Origin: Spisula solida | Taxonomy: Eukaryota > Mollusca > Bivalvia > Venerida > Mactridae | NCBI GenBank assembly: GCA_947247005.1 | Contig: OX365949.1 | Location: 8,752,001-8,816,000, forward strand | Reading direction: 5' to 3' | Length of the DNA: 64,000 bases | Part shown: positions 37,235 to 48,757 of the stretch, piece after piece | Layout of the letters: each line of letters begins with the position of its first letter | Position numbering within the stretch: the first letter of the stretch is position 1 | The notes under the pieces: generated by a model | What the model was told of the DNA's origin: nothing | The model's input: the letters and a program-made list of their open reading frames with translations, nothing else | Databases searched by the model: none | Position numbers and translations under genes: made by a program

Positions 37235-37365
37235 CTGAGTGACCCACTGGATAACCTCTAGTTGGATTCGAAACACTAAACAGTGCACTCGCCGAGATTC
37301 AAACCAGGAAACTATCGATCCGTATAGTCAATAGCGTAAACCACCAGATCACCATTCCATCCGTA
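37235..37365 (-). repeat. tRNA-derived SINE, minus strand
   Basis: The minus strand reads GGTGATCTGGTGGTTTACGC (A-box-like) and, about 30 nt on, TCCTGGTTTGAATCTCGGCG (B box GGTTTGAATCTC). It does not fold as a functional tRNA and runs into a non-tRNA body (GTTTCGAATCCAACTAGAGG). Confidence 0.55.
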
Positions 37366-37616
37366 AAGGGGTGGTACCATGAGGACAAAACACGGACCAT
37401 TTTCATACTGAATGGCTGTGTGAGGGTACAAAACTAGCATACAAGCATGTACACAGTAACAACAGCTATATCATACAGTTATTAGTCAGATATGATGACT
37501 TATTATATTAAACGCAATTAGTTGCGACACTAAAACTCGTTCAAATAAAGAAGAATGAAGATGCTCCGTCGGTTACAAATATACGTGTCTGTTTGTTCAC
37601 TCACCAAATAACGAGA

Positions 37617-37720
37617 GAGAAAAGACAAATTGGGCAGGGAAAGCAGTACTCAACTGAAACAGAAATAACACAGACAGAATCACGAGTCACAATGCCCAAC
37701 ACACCGCTGGGTTAGACTTA
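37617..37720 (+). repeat. RepA family copy
   Basis: AAAAGACAAATTGGGCAGGG, AAAGCAGTACTCAACTGAAA, then CACAATGCCCAACACACC. A short diverged forward copy upstream of the CUB gene. Confidence 0.55.
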
Positions 37721-38149
37721 GATGTACAAAATCAATATAAAAAAAACAAGCAAACCCTGTCTGAAAACTACGCTTTACTTATTGAAAAACAAGCTTTTTA
37801 AACTTCAGTTTGGTCAACATGACCACTTCCGATTTTCATGAAAATAGGCCCATAAGAAGCGCCTTGAGATATAGATTTGAAATATGCATGAGTATTTTAA
37901 GGTCGTAAGTAGTACTTCTAACTCTAAGCCAGCGACACCAATGTTCGGGGAAATGAAACTTACGCCTGCAATCTGGTAATTTGAAGTCTCAATTGTCTAT
38001 ATCCTGATCACGTCCGATCTCATCCGATCTCACATCTGATTCAGCATCATCATATTAAATGTAGACGATTACCGGCATTATGGTTTGACAATTTGTATAG
38101 TTAAACTAATTATACAGAAAGTCTGAAACAACTCATTGTACATCACAAA

Positions 38150-41100
38150 ATGTGGTCAAATTTCTACATAGGAATAGTGTGTGTAATCATACAGGGCACG
38201 GGCTGGTTGACATCGGCAAGCCCAGTAGAGTTTAAACCATTCATAAAATCGCAGAATGATAGTCAAACTGGAACGGATAATGTTGGATATTTCCCCACAA
38301 CATGTAGGTGTTTTATTTCTAGAATATTGTATATTGTATGTTGTCCTCCTCAACGGGGTAAAAGTGCATGATTCTTTGTTATGGCTACGTTTCCTATGCT
38401 CTACAATTGGTATTGGTGCCTTATTTGAGATAATTTTATTAGCTTGTGAATAGTTTGTTTGGTAAAAAAATTGTTCAAGCTCTTCTCTAATTACCGTTTA
38501 CTTACCCTTTAAGATGTAAACAATACGTTTATCGGAATAAGTTTCGATCTTACCGTAATTGAAGCACTCAGAGTAGCAAGTGTGACAAATACGATATTTA
38601 GTCTTTGTGTGAGTATTTCTCATTGACTTTTGAGGCCAGAAGGTCCAAGCGCAATGCTGTGACCGGCAGGAGGTATATGACTGGCTTAGAATGAGAAGGT
38701 CTTTAGTACAAAATCAATGTTTGAGAAAACAAAAAAACTGTCTTAAAACTTCTCTTAACGTATGGAAAAACAAGCTTTTCCAATTTCAGTTGAGTCAACA
38801 TGACCAGTTCCGATGTTCATGACAATAGGCTCATAAACGCGCCTTGTAATGCGGATTTGGAATATGCATGAGTCTTAAAAGGTTTAAAGCAGCGCTAACG
38901 ACCTACTCAATCTACGCCAGTGATATTTCATTGTCAAAGAATATTGTTTACATTCATACATTTTAACCAAACAAAGCATCGCCATTTATTTTTTTGTTCA
39001 AGGAGTATTTCACTTACTTGATCCAACTCTCCGTTCTTGTTGCAGAGGGAATCTAGTGCGCAGGTTACTCTCTCCGTTCTTGTTGCAGAGGGAATCTAGT
39101 GCGCAGGTTATTCTCTCCGTTCTTGTTGAAGAGGGAATCTAGTGCGCAGGCTACTCTCTCCGTTCTTGTTGCAGAGGGAATCTAGTGCGCAGGTTACCCC
39201 TTCTTTTCTTGTTGCAGAGGGAATCTAGTAAACCGGCTTCTCTCTCCGTTCTTGTTGCAAAGGGAATCTAGTGTGCAGGTTACTCTCTCCGTTCTTGTTG
39301 CAGAGGGAACTTAGTGTGCAGGCTACTCTCTCCGTTCTTGTTGCAGAGGGAATCTAGGGTGCAGGTTACTCTCTCCGTTATTGTTGCAGAGGGAATCTAG
39401 TGCGCAGGCTACTCTTTCCGTTCTTGTTGCAGAGGGAATCTATTGCGCAGGTTACTCTCTCCGTTCTTGTTGAAGAGGGAATCTAGTGCGCAGGTTGCCC
39501 CTTCTGTTCTTGTTGCAGAGGGAATCTAGTGCGCAGGCTACTCCATCCGTTGTTGTTGCAGAGGGAATCTAGTGCGCAGGCTACTCCATCCGTTCTTGTT
39601 GCAGAGGGAATCTAGTGCACAGGCTGCTCTCCCCGTTGTTGATGCAGAGGGAATCTAGTGGGCAGTCTGCTCTCTCCGTTGTTGTTGAAAATGGAATCTA
39701 GTGCGCATGTTACTCTCTCCGTTCTTGTTGCAGAGGGAATCTAGTGCGCAGGCTACTCTCTCATTTCTTGTTGCAGAGTGAATCTAGTGCGCAGGCTTCT
39801 CTCTCCGTTCTTGTTGCAGAGGGAATCCAGTGCGCAGGTTACTCTTTCCGTTCTTGTTACAGAGGGAATCTAGTGTGCAAGTTACTTTTTCCGTTCTTGT
39901 TGCGGAGGGGATCTAGTACGCAGGTTACTCTCTCCGTTCTTGTTGCGGAGGGAATCTAGTGCGCAGGCTACTCTCTCCGTTCTTGTTGCAGAGGGAATCT
40001 AGTGCGCAGGCTACTCTCTCCGTTCTTGTTGAAGAGGGAATCTAGTGCGCAGGCTACTCTCTCCGTTCTTGTTGAAGAGGGAATCTAGTGCGCAGGCTAC
40101 TCTCTCCGTTCTTGTTGCAGAGGGAATCTAGTGCGCAGGTTACTCCCTTCGTTCTTGTTGAAGAGGGAATCTACTGTGCAGGTTACTCACTCCGTTCTTC
40201 TTGCGGAGAGAATCTAGTGTACAGGCTTCTCTCTCCGCTCTTGTTACAGAGGGAATCTAGTGCGCCGGCTTCTCTCTCCGTTCTTGTTACAGAGGGAATC
40301 TAGTGCGCAGGCTACTCTCTCCGTTCTTGTTGCAGAGGGAATCTAGTGCGAAGGCTACTCTCTCCGTTTTTGTTGCAGATGGAATCTAGTGCGCAGGTTA
40401 CTCTCTCCTTTCTTGTTGCAGATTACATGAATAGTTTATGCAGCCAGAAACTGTACCGTAGAAGTCGTAATGCGATCATTGTTTCTCCCTGGACAACCGA
40501 GTACCCTCCATCTACTCAGACGTGTGCAATGGGTGTAGAACACGGTCATCACTACTACCAGTTCATGATCACGTTCCATACGATGAGCCTGTTCGAGACT
40601 TCAGAAGGGACGTGTATAAAGTCCAGACTGGACATGTTTAATGGACAGAGTTTAGACACATCTAATCGTATCAATGGTAAGCACCATTAAGGTTTTACAG
40701 ACGCGTATAACGAGCTTGATTATATGGTCTATGATTTAAAATACGTGACAACAGCTTGGTGTGTGACAAAAACACACAACTAGTATCCCCTGGCATAATT
40801 AGTGGATGGTGTTGTAGATGATCACATGGCTCGTTCTCACGAGATAAAATAAACGTGCGTGTTGGTCGACATGGTTAAATAGATGAACATGTTATAGTCG
40901 AATGCAAAGTGCGTTACGAACTTCGCCGTTGATGCTGTATGGTCAGGTCGTGAGCTATTTCTTTCAGACATAATTATGGTACAAATTGTGTATCTACTAG
41001 ATCTTAACTAAGGTATAGTGAATAGCTACACACATACCATTTGCTTCTATAATAAGCTATGTGTCAAGACTTATCACTTACATTTTATTATGTAACCTTC

Positions 41101-44100
41101 TCCATAGTTCAGTGGTCGAACTTCCGCTTCGAGTACGGGAGGTCCCGGGTTCGATCTAAGGCTGCGTCATACCAATGGTACCAAAAACGGTACCAACCAT
41201 CCCTTGATAGACATAAATGATAAAAGGGATGGTGTCTCTCTTCTCTCGGTCCGTCGTGGCGATAAATACCATCAGGAATGGGATGTTGAGTGTGATTAAT
41301 ATAAGCTGAAGTTCTTATTTCACAATCGATATAAAACAACCTAGTGGTAGAGCATCCCCTACGAGTGCGGGAGTTCCCGGGTTCGATTCCAGACCGAGTC
41401 ATACCAAAGACGAAATAAAAATGGTACCAGTATTTCTCTTGCTAGAGGCTCAGCATACCCTTGTGACGATGGATAACATCCGGAATGGGGTCTTGAGAGT
41501 GATTAATATCAGTTGTAAAACCTTTTTTTACAATCGACCAAAAATAAATTGTTATAAACTAACATGTATGCCCGTGTGTTATCAGGGGAACGCGGATTGT
41601 GTGGCTCGAACACTGAGAAAACATCATTTGAGACTTCAGCAGCGTTCCTGACATTACGTTATGAAACACGTGACCTGCCACCAAACGATCGCCAGACATT
41701 CGAGGCTGTCATCACACCGTTTCACGACGGTAAGTACCTGATACAATTCTTAATGACCAGTGTATTTTGCCGAATTTCAATGGTAGATTTTGCCGATCGT
41801 CCAGAAGAAAGTCAATATCTTTTTGTATCTAATACGGCTGAAATTTAATAGGACTTGTAGCGTTTTCGATTGCATTTTTCTGATGCCCTATCATTCACCA
41901 TTCGTTTACTTACTGTCCTGACTACCATTATAAATTATTTGGGCATCTGCAGTGTTATATCATTACAGTGATTCTTAAAATGTTTAGGGCTTTTTGTCAG
42001 CTGAAACTAGGACTTTTTGACAGCTGAAACTAGGACTTTTTGACAGCTGAAACTAGGACTTTTTGACAGCTGAAACTAGGACTTTTTGACAGCTGAAACT
42101 AGGACCAGCAGCGGTTTAGTTTTATTTCTTGTAAGGCTTTGAGTCGCGTGCTTGCGGTCTGTGTTATTTTTGTTTTCTGTGCGCGGTTATCTGTTACTGT
42201 TGAGCGTTGCCTTCCCTGTCTTATCGTTTTGGAACAATAATCTGTATAGCAGATGATATGAAACATTCAGTATATCGATATATACTGTAAAACAACATAT
42301 TTGTGTGGGTATTAAGTTTTGTGAATTTTGATGAGTTCGTGAATTACAAAACATGGAAGGGTATACCTCTGCTAGAGAATTGAGGATGTCGATTAATCTT
42401 GGGGATAATATTTCTTGGTCGAGTTCAACAACGAAATCAACCAAAATTTACCACTCTCGATAAATAATGGTTTACAGTTATTGGTGATTTGTCAGTGTAT
42501 ATTCGATAATGATCACTGCTGTGAAACTCAGATAAATTTGATTATTCACACAAACAGAAATAATCAGACTAAACCATCAATGCATGTATATCTCATCCGT
42601 ATCTATATAAGTGGTTTAACTTATTAAGCGTCACTTTAAAATCATCGTACATAATGATTTAAACTTCCTGATTAGCCGCGTCTAACTATATATGCAGGAA
42701 AAAGTTAAACATTTATGCGAGTAATAATTATAATTATGTTTTCTTTTCGAGTTTCACAACTTCTCATATTCTATGAAAAAAATATTGTATTCGTATATTC
42801 TTATCACTTATATCACAAAGAATTAATGTTGTCCAATTAAGGAAACGGGCTTGACAAGAAACAATAGAGAGGTTGCGATGCGAACGTGTACGACTACTTG
42901 TACGTAAAGATACCCGTGCATGTATACGTACACGTTGCAATTACAGTAAAACCTCGGTAATACGAGCAGCGATTATTCGAGCAACCGGCCTAATTCGAGC
43001 AAATTTCAAACTCATTTTCGTTATAAACACAGCTACAATTAGTCATAACAATAATTCATCATTGACTTCGGATATTTCGAGCACCTGGCTTAACTCGAGC
43101 ATTTGGCTTGTCCCGATGGGTCCTCGAGATAACGAGGTTTTACTGTACAATTGGCTTGCGAAACACAGCATGTGCATGTAAATTCACATGACAGTTGTAA
43201 CATGATTTCTTCGTGAAACGATCATGAATGCTTATACAAACTCAATGAGACCACGGGCGATGAATCCTCAGTTTTCTGTGCATACGCATACCTGTGTGAC
43301 ATAGTACGCATGATATTTTCGTCTGTCACACGTCCATATAATACTTGGATGACGAAAAAATAGACGTGCACGTTACACGTTGACTTTTGCAACCTCTCTG
43401 ATTATCAAGGAAGAATATTCTTTATATTTGTCCACAAACCTTGTCTGCAAATGGAATAATTTAGGTGATCTTCTCAAGAATTAAACCTGAAATCAATATT
43501 TCAAATTTTGATCTGAACTTACTAAATTACATGTGTCATCATTCACATGCCTTTATGTTTTGATTTTGGTTTATTACAATTTTAAAACTCTCGAACCTAG
43601 CATACTATTACGTAATCTGATGGGCTTAATTAAGAGGTCTTCAAACGTATGTCCATATCGAGTTTTAAAAAATGAAGATGATTAAAGTATGAATGAATGC
43701 TCTGCAGATTCTCTAAGCCTAGGTCCAACTGAGCTTTGTTTACCTCGGCCATGTACTCCCGATGTACATTAATGGGCTATCAGACCATCGGGAACAGGTC
43801 CATCGTGTTCTAGGGGAAGGTTCGGGGAAGCCATGAGACAATTGTGATATAGGAAGGAATCGTGATTAATCGGGTGGAATCTGAAGATATCTGGAGAACA
43901 TCGCCGATGAGGAATTCCTCAATGGAACCTAGGCTTTAGATAATTTATGGTCGCATTCAACATTTCAGGTCCATGTAAAACTGACGAATTCATGTGTTCA
44001 AATGGAAACTGCATCTACAATGATATGCGTTGCGACTCCTACAACAACTGTGGTGACGACAGCGATGAGAAACATTGCGGGTCTGCGACTGTTGGTTTAT

Positions 44101-44216
44101 CTGTCGGGGCTATTGTTGGTATCGTTATTGGCTGCGTGGCGTTCGTGATCATTCTGATTGTACTCATAATCTGCTGCTGTTGCTGTGGATTGTGTAGTCT
44201 GTATGAAAGCATCTGA
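38150..44216 (+). CDS. Small CUB + LDLa single-pass membrane protein
   Basis: Four coding exons: 38150-38303, 40422-40676, 41586-41729, 43969-44216. Together 801 nt, 266 residues, all introns phase 1 and GT-AG. Residues 1-24: signal peptide ([19 protein letters not shown]...). About 55-185: CUB-type domain split over exons 2 and 3, with Cys residues (SLCSQK, QTCAMG, GTCIKS, GLCGSN) and a [13 protein letters not shown] beta-strand. About 187-222: an LDL-receptor class A repeat with six cysteines and the Ca2+-binding end ([18 protein letters not shown]). About 228-255: a TM helix ([20 protein letters not shown]), then a CCCCC run and a very short tail ending SLYESI. The type-I topology resembles neuropilin/tolloid-like or other CUB-LDLa receptors, but it is much smaller, and with almost no tail it may act as a co-receptor. 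The ligand is unknown. The exon 2 acceptor lies inside a minisatellite unit. Confidence 0.85.
39026..40421. repeat. 43-bp minisatellite carrying a splice acceptor, ~32 copies
   Basis: The unit includes CTCTCTCCGTTCTTGTTGCA then GAGGGAATCTAGTGCGCAGG. It fills the end of intron 1 of the CUB gene and stops exactly at the 3' splice site of exon 2, whose pyrimidine tract and CAG (TCTCCTTTCTTGTTGCAG) are the last unit's. Almost every unit therefore has a pyrimidine tract plus AG; some have GTTGAAG instead. Short open frames read through it are artefacts. Confidence 0.95.
41096..41336 (+). repeat. tRNA-derived SINE, copy 1
   Basis: The head resembles a tRNA: AGTTCAGTGGTCGAACTTCC (A-box region) and GGTCCCGGGTTCGATCTAAG (B box). 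The body follows (GGGATGGTGTCTCTCTTC...) and ends near GTGTGATTAATATAAGCTGA. It lies in intron 2 of the CUB gene. Confidence 0.65.
41337..41544 (+). repeat. tRNA-derived SINE, copy 2, head-to-tail
   Basis: CAACCTAGTGGTAGAGCATC (A-box region) and GTTCCCGGGTTCGATTCCAG (B box). The same body end, GAGTGATTAATATCAGTTGT, is followed by a T-run. It abuts copy 1 directly. Confidence 0.7.
41985..42230 (-). repeat. RepA copy, inverted, with 23-bp internal array
   Basis: From 41990 to 42105 a 23-bp unit (GGACTTTTTGACAGCTGAAA plus CTA) is repeated five times. This motif occurs singly inside other RepA copies. It is followed by CTTGCGGTCTGTGTTATTTT and the core TTGCCTTCCCTGTCTTATCG. This is local amplification within a RepA copy in intron 3 of the CUB gene. 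Confidence 0.75.
42944..43145. mobile_element. pogo/Tigger-like MITE, 202 bp
   Basis: Ends CAGTAAAACCTCGGTAATAC and (reverse complement of the right end) CAGTAAAACCTCGTTATCTC, flanked by TA on both sides. CAGTAAAACCTCG ends are typical of Tigger/pogo elements. The interior repeats TTCGAGCA. There is no transposase. It lies in intron 3 of the CUB gene. Confidence 0.8.
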
Positions 44217-44635
44217 GACATTGGATTCCTGCCTAATTGCATTATAAACTTTTTAACTATAAAACAAACATCAAATTGAATCATATTCAGTTTCCAAATT
44301 ATCTTCATATTTTTCGTTACAATGGGTATGGCGAATGGTATTTATATTGTGTCAGGTTCATACTTGCACCGAAATCCTTTCTTCAAATGGGAATTAAACA
44401 ACTGACTTAAAATGTCTTAAAATATTGCAGCAACTTAATCGACTTATTCGACATTGAACTATTCTCTGGTGGGTATGAAAACGTCAACATTACAGAGCGA
44501 CGCGATTAGAACTGTACGTTTTATACTTTTCCAGTGAAATCAGTTTTGACCTACAATTAAGACCAATCAAATATTGTAATTTCTTTATTTTCTTTTTGAC
44601 TAACTGGTAGAGGATGGAAGCAGTACAATCATTAT

Positions 44636-44882
44636 GCCCTCCCCTATCTTTGATGAGGGGTACTTTGCATATGTCGGTCGGTCGGTCCACCGGTCGGTCT
44701 AGGATATTCGAACTTTACATGGAGGTTGATCAGCAAACGTAAATGGCCCCTTTTGATTTTGAGGTCAGTAGGTCGAAGGTCAAGGTCGCTTTGACCTTTA
44801 ACATTAATGACTATTTGGCTGCAATGGGGTATACATGTTTTACAAACATCTCTTGTGATTTGAGCATCGGCTTGTGTCACGG
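44636..44882. repeat. GGTCGGTCGG-type dispersed repeat
   Basis: Contains CCCTCCCCTATCTTTGATGA, the array GGTCGGTCGGTCCACCGGTC, GGTCGAAGGTCAAGGTCGCT and ATGACTATTTGGCTGCAATG. A degenerate relative is at 56205-56530. I recognise this as a repeat style frequent in bivalve genomes, but its class is not determined. Confidence 0.55.
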
Positions 44883-44887
44883 CCCTG

Positions 44888-45318
44888 TCTTCAAACGTTA
44901 TTCGACGTAACTAAAACACGTATTTCATAATTTCACCATTTGATCAATTATTGACATAAGTTGTTCAAAATGGTATCACATTTTAGATTTATTTTTTAAT
45001 TTGTAAAATATTTATCAAAATCGAAATTGTTCGAATTTAGAGAAAGGCTACTACTGTTTTAAACAACTAACTCCTCGTTTTTTCTCACTTTGAGCACTTT
45101 TCCAAAATTGGTCACCATAGCAACGAAGTATGTGATTTCGACATAATTCATGGGAAAATTTAAAGTACATGTACTTTATGAGTAAACTACATAAAAAAGA
45201 ATCAATGGATAAGTATTTTTTCATATATTATAGCTTTTACAAAACTTTGTTACATAATGGTAATTACATAATGTCAATATAGCAGGTTTTCCTGGAGACT
45301 GACTCATATGTATTTCAT
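44888..45318 (-). mobile_element. Truncated copy of the 61-kb inverted-repeat element
   Basis: Shares, in reverse orientation, TTGGTCACCATAGCAACGAA, the segment AACGTTATTCGACGTAAC and the terminal motif GCAGGTTTTCCTGGAGACTG with the element at 61091-61685. Confidence 0.5.
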
Positions 45319-45928
45319 CAATGAAGGAAAACAAAACACATGATTGTATGAAACAGACAAATTTGACAATGCTTGCTGAAGTTATAATTCGAATTTCGTT
45401 GTCAGGGCTTGGTCTGTGTTTAACCTGCGTCTGCATTCACTGATGGTCTAACTCGAAGGTCGATGTCACAACTGGGTCTGCACCCAAACTCAGATCTGCA
45501 TTTAGATACCATTTACCTCGAATGTCGACTTCATAATTTGTAAACTGAATAGATATAGACATGAAATTCTTCTTGTGTTTTCTATTTTGTTGTTATTTCT
45601 TTTCTGTTTTACATCAAGTATTCCTATAGTACTTTACCTGCTTAATCATGAAGTCCTTAGTAGGCTATGATCACCTGTTTTTTTGAGATACCATGGTGTT
45701 TCTACAGAATGATTTGGATGGGAGATAATTCGTCCAGTATTCAAATGAGGAATATCCAAGGGAGGAAACTGCTCGTGTAGAGTGTCGATGAATGTGATAC
45801 ATGTTGCTTCAAAACTTGTCTCAGCAGGTATACATTTCTTCGTGTGACTCCCATAGACTCTCGACGGGCAGTCAATTCTCTTCGTGTGTCTCGCTAGAAA
45901 CAGAAGAGGGTCATTGTGATATCCAGCG

Positions 45929-46336
45929 ACATGGAACTAAACTGGTATAATGAGCATAGGTCATGGAACTAAACTGGTATAAAGAGCATAGGTCATGGAA
46001 CTAAACTGGTATAAAGAGCATAGGTCATGGAACTAAACTGGTATAATGAGCATAGGTCATAGAACTAAACTGGTATAATGAGCATAGGTCATGGAACTAA
46101 ACTGGTATAATGAGCATAGGTCATGGAACTAAACTGGTATAATGAACATAGGTCATGGAACTAAACTGGTATAAAGAGCATAGGTCATGGAACTAAACTG
46201 GTATAATGAGCATAGGTCATGGAACTAAACTGGTATAAAGAGCATAGGTCATGGAACTAAACTGGTATAATGAGCATAGGTCATGGAACTAAACTGCATA
46301 GGTCATGGAACTAAACTGGTATAATGAGCATAGGTT
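45929..46336. repeat. 32-bp minisatellite, ~12.7 copies
   Basis: The unit runs GGTCATGGAACTAAACTGGT then ATAATGAGCATA. Variants alternate AATGAGC/AAAGAGC, and one unit (near 46290) is shortened. It lies in the convergent intergenic region. Confidence 0.93.
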
Positions 46337-46339
46337 AAA

Positions 46340-47571
46340 GGTTTCAAATTACCTGAGTGTACCCTATACATGTATATAAACCTTATGGAGCTATGTACCT
46401 TCAAGTTGGATAACTTCCTTAACTACCTCTTCCACAGCCATAATGAGACTCAAACCAAGCGACGGTCTAGAAAACGAGTTGTTCAAATCGGCTACCACCA
46501 AAGAGGACCGCTCCGAATAACCGTAACTAAGATACGTGTACATGTATACTGTTCATTTTTAATACCACTCCAGTAAATTGAGATCGGGTCTGGAAACATT
46601 CTATAGTCAAACCCACACATTTGAAAATTATTAACAGTATTTTAATATAACAGTATACAAATAAATTTATCACACACATCGTAAAAAGAAATTTCTTTAT
46701 ACGTTTACGTTCAGATGATAACAATAATTATGCAGTTCGAATAGAAATAACGAAAATTCTAAATTGATACGATAAAACATTTTAAATCTCTGCTCAGAAA
46801 TTATCATTATTGAAATGACTTTATTTAGAAATGTAGATCTACGTTCATATAGGTCAATCAATTGTAACTTTTTTACCCCAGCACAACTATGGAACATGGC
46901 ATGGGCGGTTACTCTGGTACACAGCGCGGACAGATTACGATTGGGAACAGATATCCGGGTACACTTTGGCTAAACAATATGAAACATATTTGTAAAACAA
47001 CGGACCCTCAACAGTCACGTTATATGTTTTATTAGTTAAACGTTCATACTTATTTAGTTTTTTGTCTACGGTGATAAAATGACTTCATACTTTTATTTCT
47101 ATCCCATTGTCCACGGTATGCATGTACATGAGTAACCGAGAACCAGCGGGTATATGGTAATAGGGTATCTTAAACAATAACCATGGAGCAAGCCTGATCC
47201 AGCCAAGCAATACCTCAATATGACTCATTGTGGAGCCAATAAAATTGTAATAAATTATGTATGCAGTATCACTTAGTCTTGACTAATGGAGTCAAGCTAA
47301 ACTGACAAATAATATCAAGTGACTTATGGAGCCAATCAGAATAGAAAAATAATATCACATGACTTGTACACTATCATTCTCTAATGATCAACGTTAAATA
47401 ATATCAACATTATAATAAATTATGTGGGAAATATCAAACATGCATAATTAACTAAAGAAATACAATGTAGGTTTTATATAATATATCACAGACATATTGC
47501 GCCGGGAACTCGTTCTGGAAAGACATCCGGATATCTAACATAAGCACAGCAATAACTACTACCACTTCCGG
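46340..47571. other. Convergent intergenic DNA, no gene seen
   Basis: Between the 32-bp array and the minus-strand gene. Short near-duplicate motifs (GGAGCCAATAAAATTG, GGAGCCAATCAGAATAG) occur near 47230-47345. TTTATT at 47092-47097 could be the reverse-strand polyadenylation signal of the minus-strand gene. Confidence 0.4.
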
Positions 47572-48272
47572 TCAAGTGTTAGCAGCTTCGTTTGTCGTTT
47601 CATGGTCAGTGTCTTCATATTGAACTGCTTTCAATGAGATCATTGTTGGATCTCGTTTTAAGTCAGTTTGTGTGACATTAGGCATGGCGCGTCGTTTACT
47701 GGAGACGGGTCGACCTCTGGGCACTGGTGAAGAACTATCCACTGCGGGTGGTGGTTGTGCTAACTTCTGTATTGTCTGTGACTGTCGCGGTGTTGGTGGT
47801 GGAAGCTGTGAAGATAACGATGACAGTCGTTTTAACTTTGGTGTTGTTTCATTACAGTCCTCTACAATGTTTCCATTCTCCTTGATTTCAAAGTCTACCG
47901 CTTTGTTTCCTATTTTACCGTTCGATGTTTTCCCGTTTACTCCATTCATTTTTTCCATATTTACTACAAAAGAATCACTTTGTTTTAAAACACCCACTTT
48001 TTTCTTAAATTTAGCAAAATCTTTCCATTTTTTAAAGGCATTCATTGTATTTTTTCGCTTTTCTTTCTTTAATTCTTTCTTTTTAAATTGAATGACGGAC
48101 AATCTCGCGCGGATCAAATCTCGCGTGTTTTCATCCATTGCGCTATCACTGTCGTCTGTGTAACTACTGCTCATGCATGCTCGAACTAGTTTTGCGGTGA
48201 CGAAGGCAATGATTCCAGCTACCACGAGAACCCCCAAGGTGATCACAGCTTTCACCCCGGGATTGTCCAAAT
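47572..48272 (-). CDS. Terminal exon of a membrane protein (TM + cytoplasmic tail)
   Basis: On the minus strand an acceptor (TATTTGTTTCAG) precedes ATTTGGACAATCCC; the exon starts in phase 1 and runs 232 full codons to a TGA. The encoded part begins DLDNPGVK, then a TM helix (about residues 8-30, AVITLGVLVVAGIIAFVTAK). A cytoplasmic tail follows: an acidic/Ser patch (SSSYTDDSDSAMDE), a long Lys-rich stretch (FKKKELKKEKRKN, FKKWKDFAKFKKK), a possible basophilic kinase site (LKRLSSLSS) and Pro-rich motifs (QLPPPTPRQ, AQPPPAVDSSSPVPRGRP) that could bind SH3/EVH1-type domains. A phase-1 acceptor is usual for exons after extracellular modules, so this is probably a type-I receptor or adhesion protein. 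I could not find the upstream exons between 48273 and the window end. Family unknown. Confidence 0.72.
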
Positions 48273-48757
48273 CTGAAACAAATAAAAGATGATTATTTGT
48301 TAGCATTCTTGTAAAATTGATTCCAGAACAAATGTACATGTGTTTTTCACTGGCATTTTGGCTTATAAGGTCCGAGCCCGGACGCACATCGAACGATCAC
48401 CAGGGTACTGTTTTATCAATTACAACAATACTTCAGTAATGCACACCTACACCTACACAACAATACCAGTCCCAAATTTGTATTTATAAAAGCAGTATAA
48501 GGAATTTAGATTTGAGCGTTTCCGTAAGTGCTTTGATAAAACAGTACCAATAAGACATTAGGGAGGGTCGGACGGTATCACTTGAAATAGCCATTGCTAC
48601 TCCTCGGTCGGTGTGCACACGTTGTGTAGACGATAGCCAGGTGATTTGTGACCAAGGTATAAGTGATCTTCGAAATAGTAGCGAACTTCAAGGACGTTAT
48701 AAAGGCGGTTCGGCGTAATGATATTTTAGACCTATCAATGAAATATTTGGTATATAC

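Noticed and set aside
39744..40303. Open frames of about 71 codons ([10 protein letters not shown]...) that look like a repeated peptide family
   Set aside because: They lie inside the 43-bp intronic minisatellite and repeat with its period.
44039..44308. 89-codon minus-strand open frame with a Gln run
   Set aside because: Antisense of the LDLa/TM exon; the Gln run is the complement of the CCCCC membrane-exit codons.
47672..48091. 139-codon plus-strand open frame
   Set aside because: Antisense shadow of the minus-strand TM/tail exon, which has a proper acceptor and a sensible protein composition.
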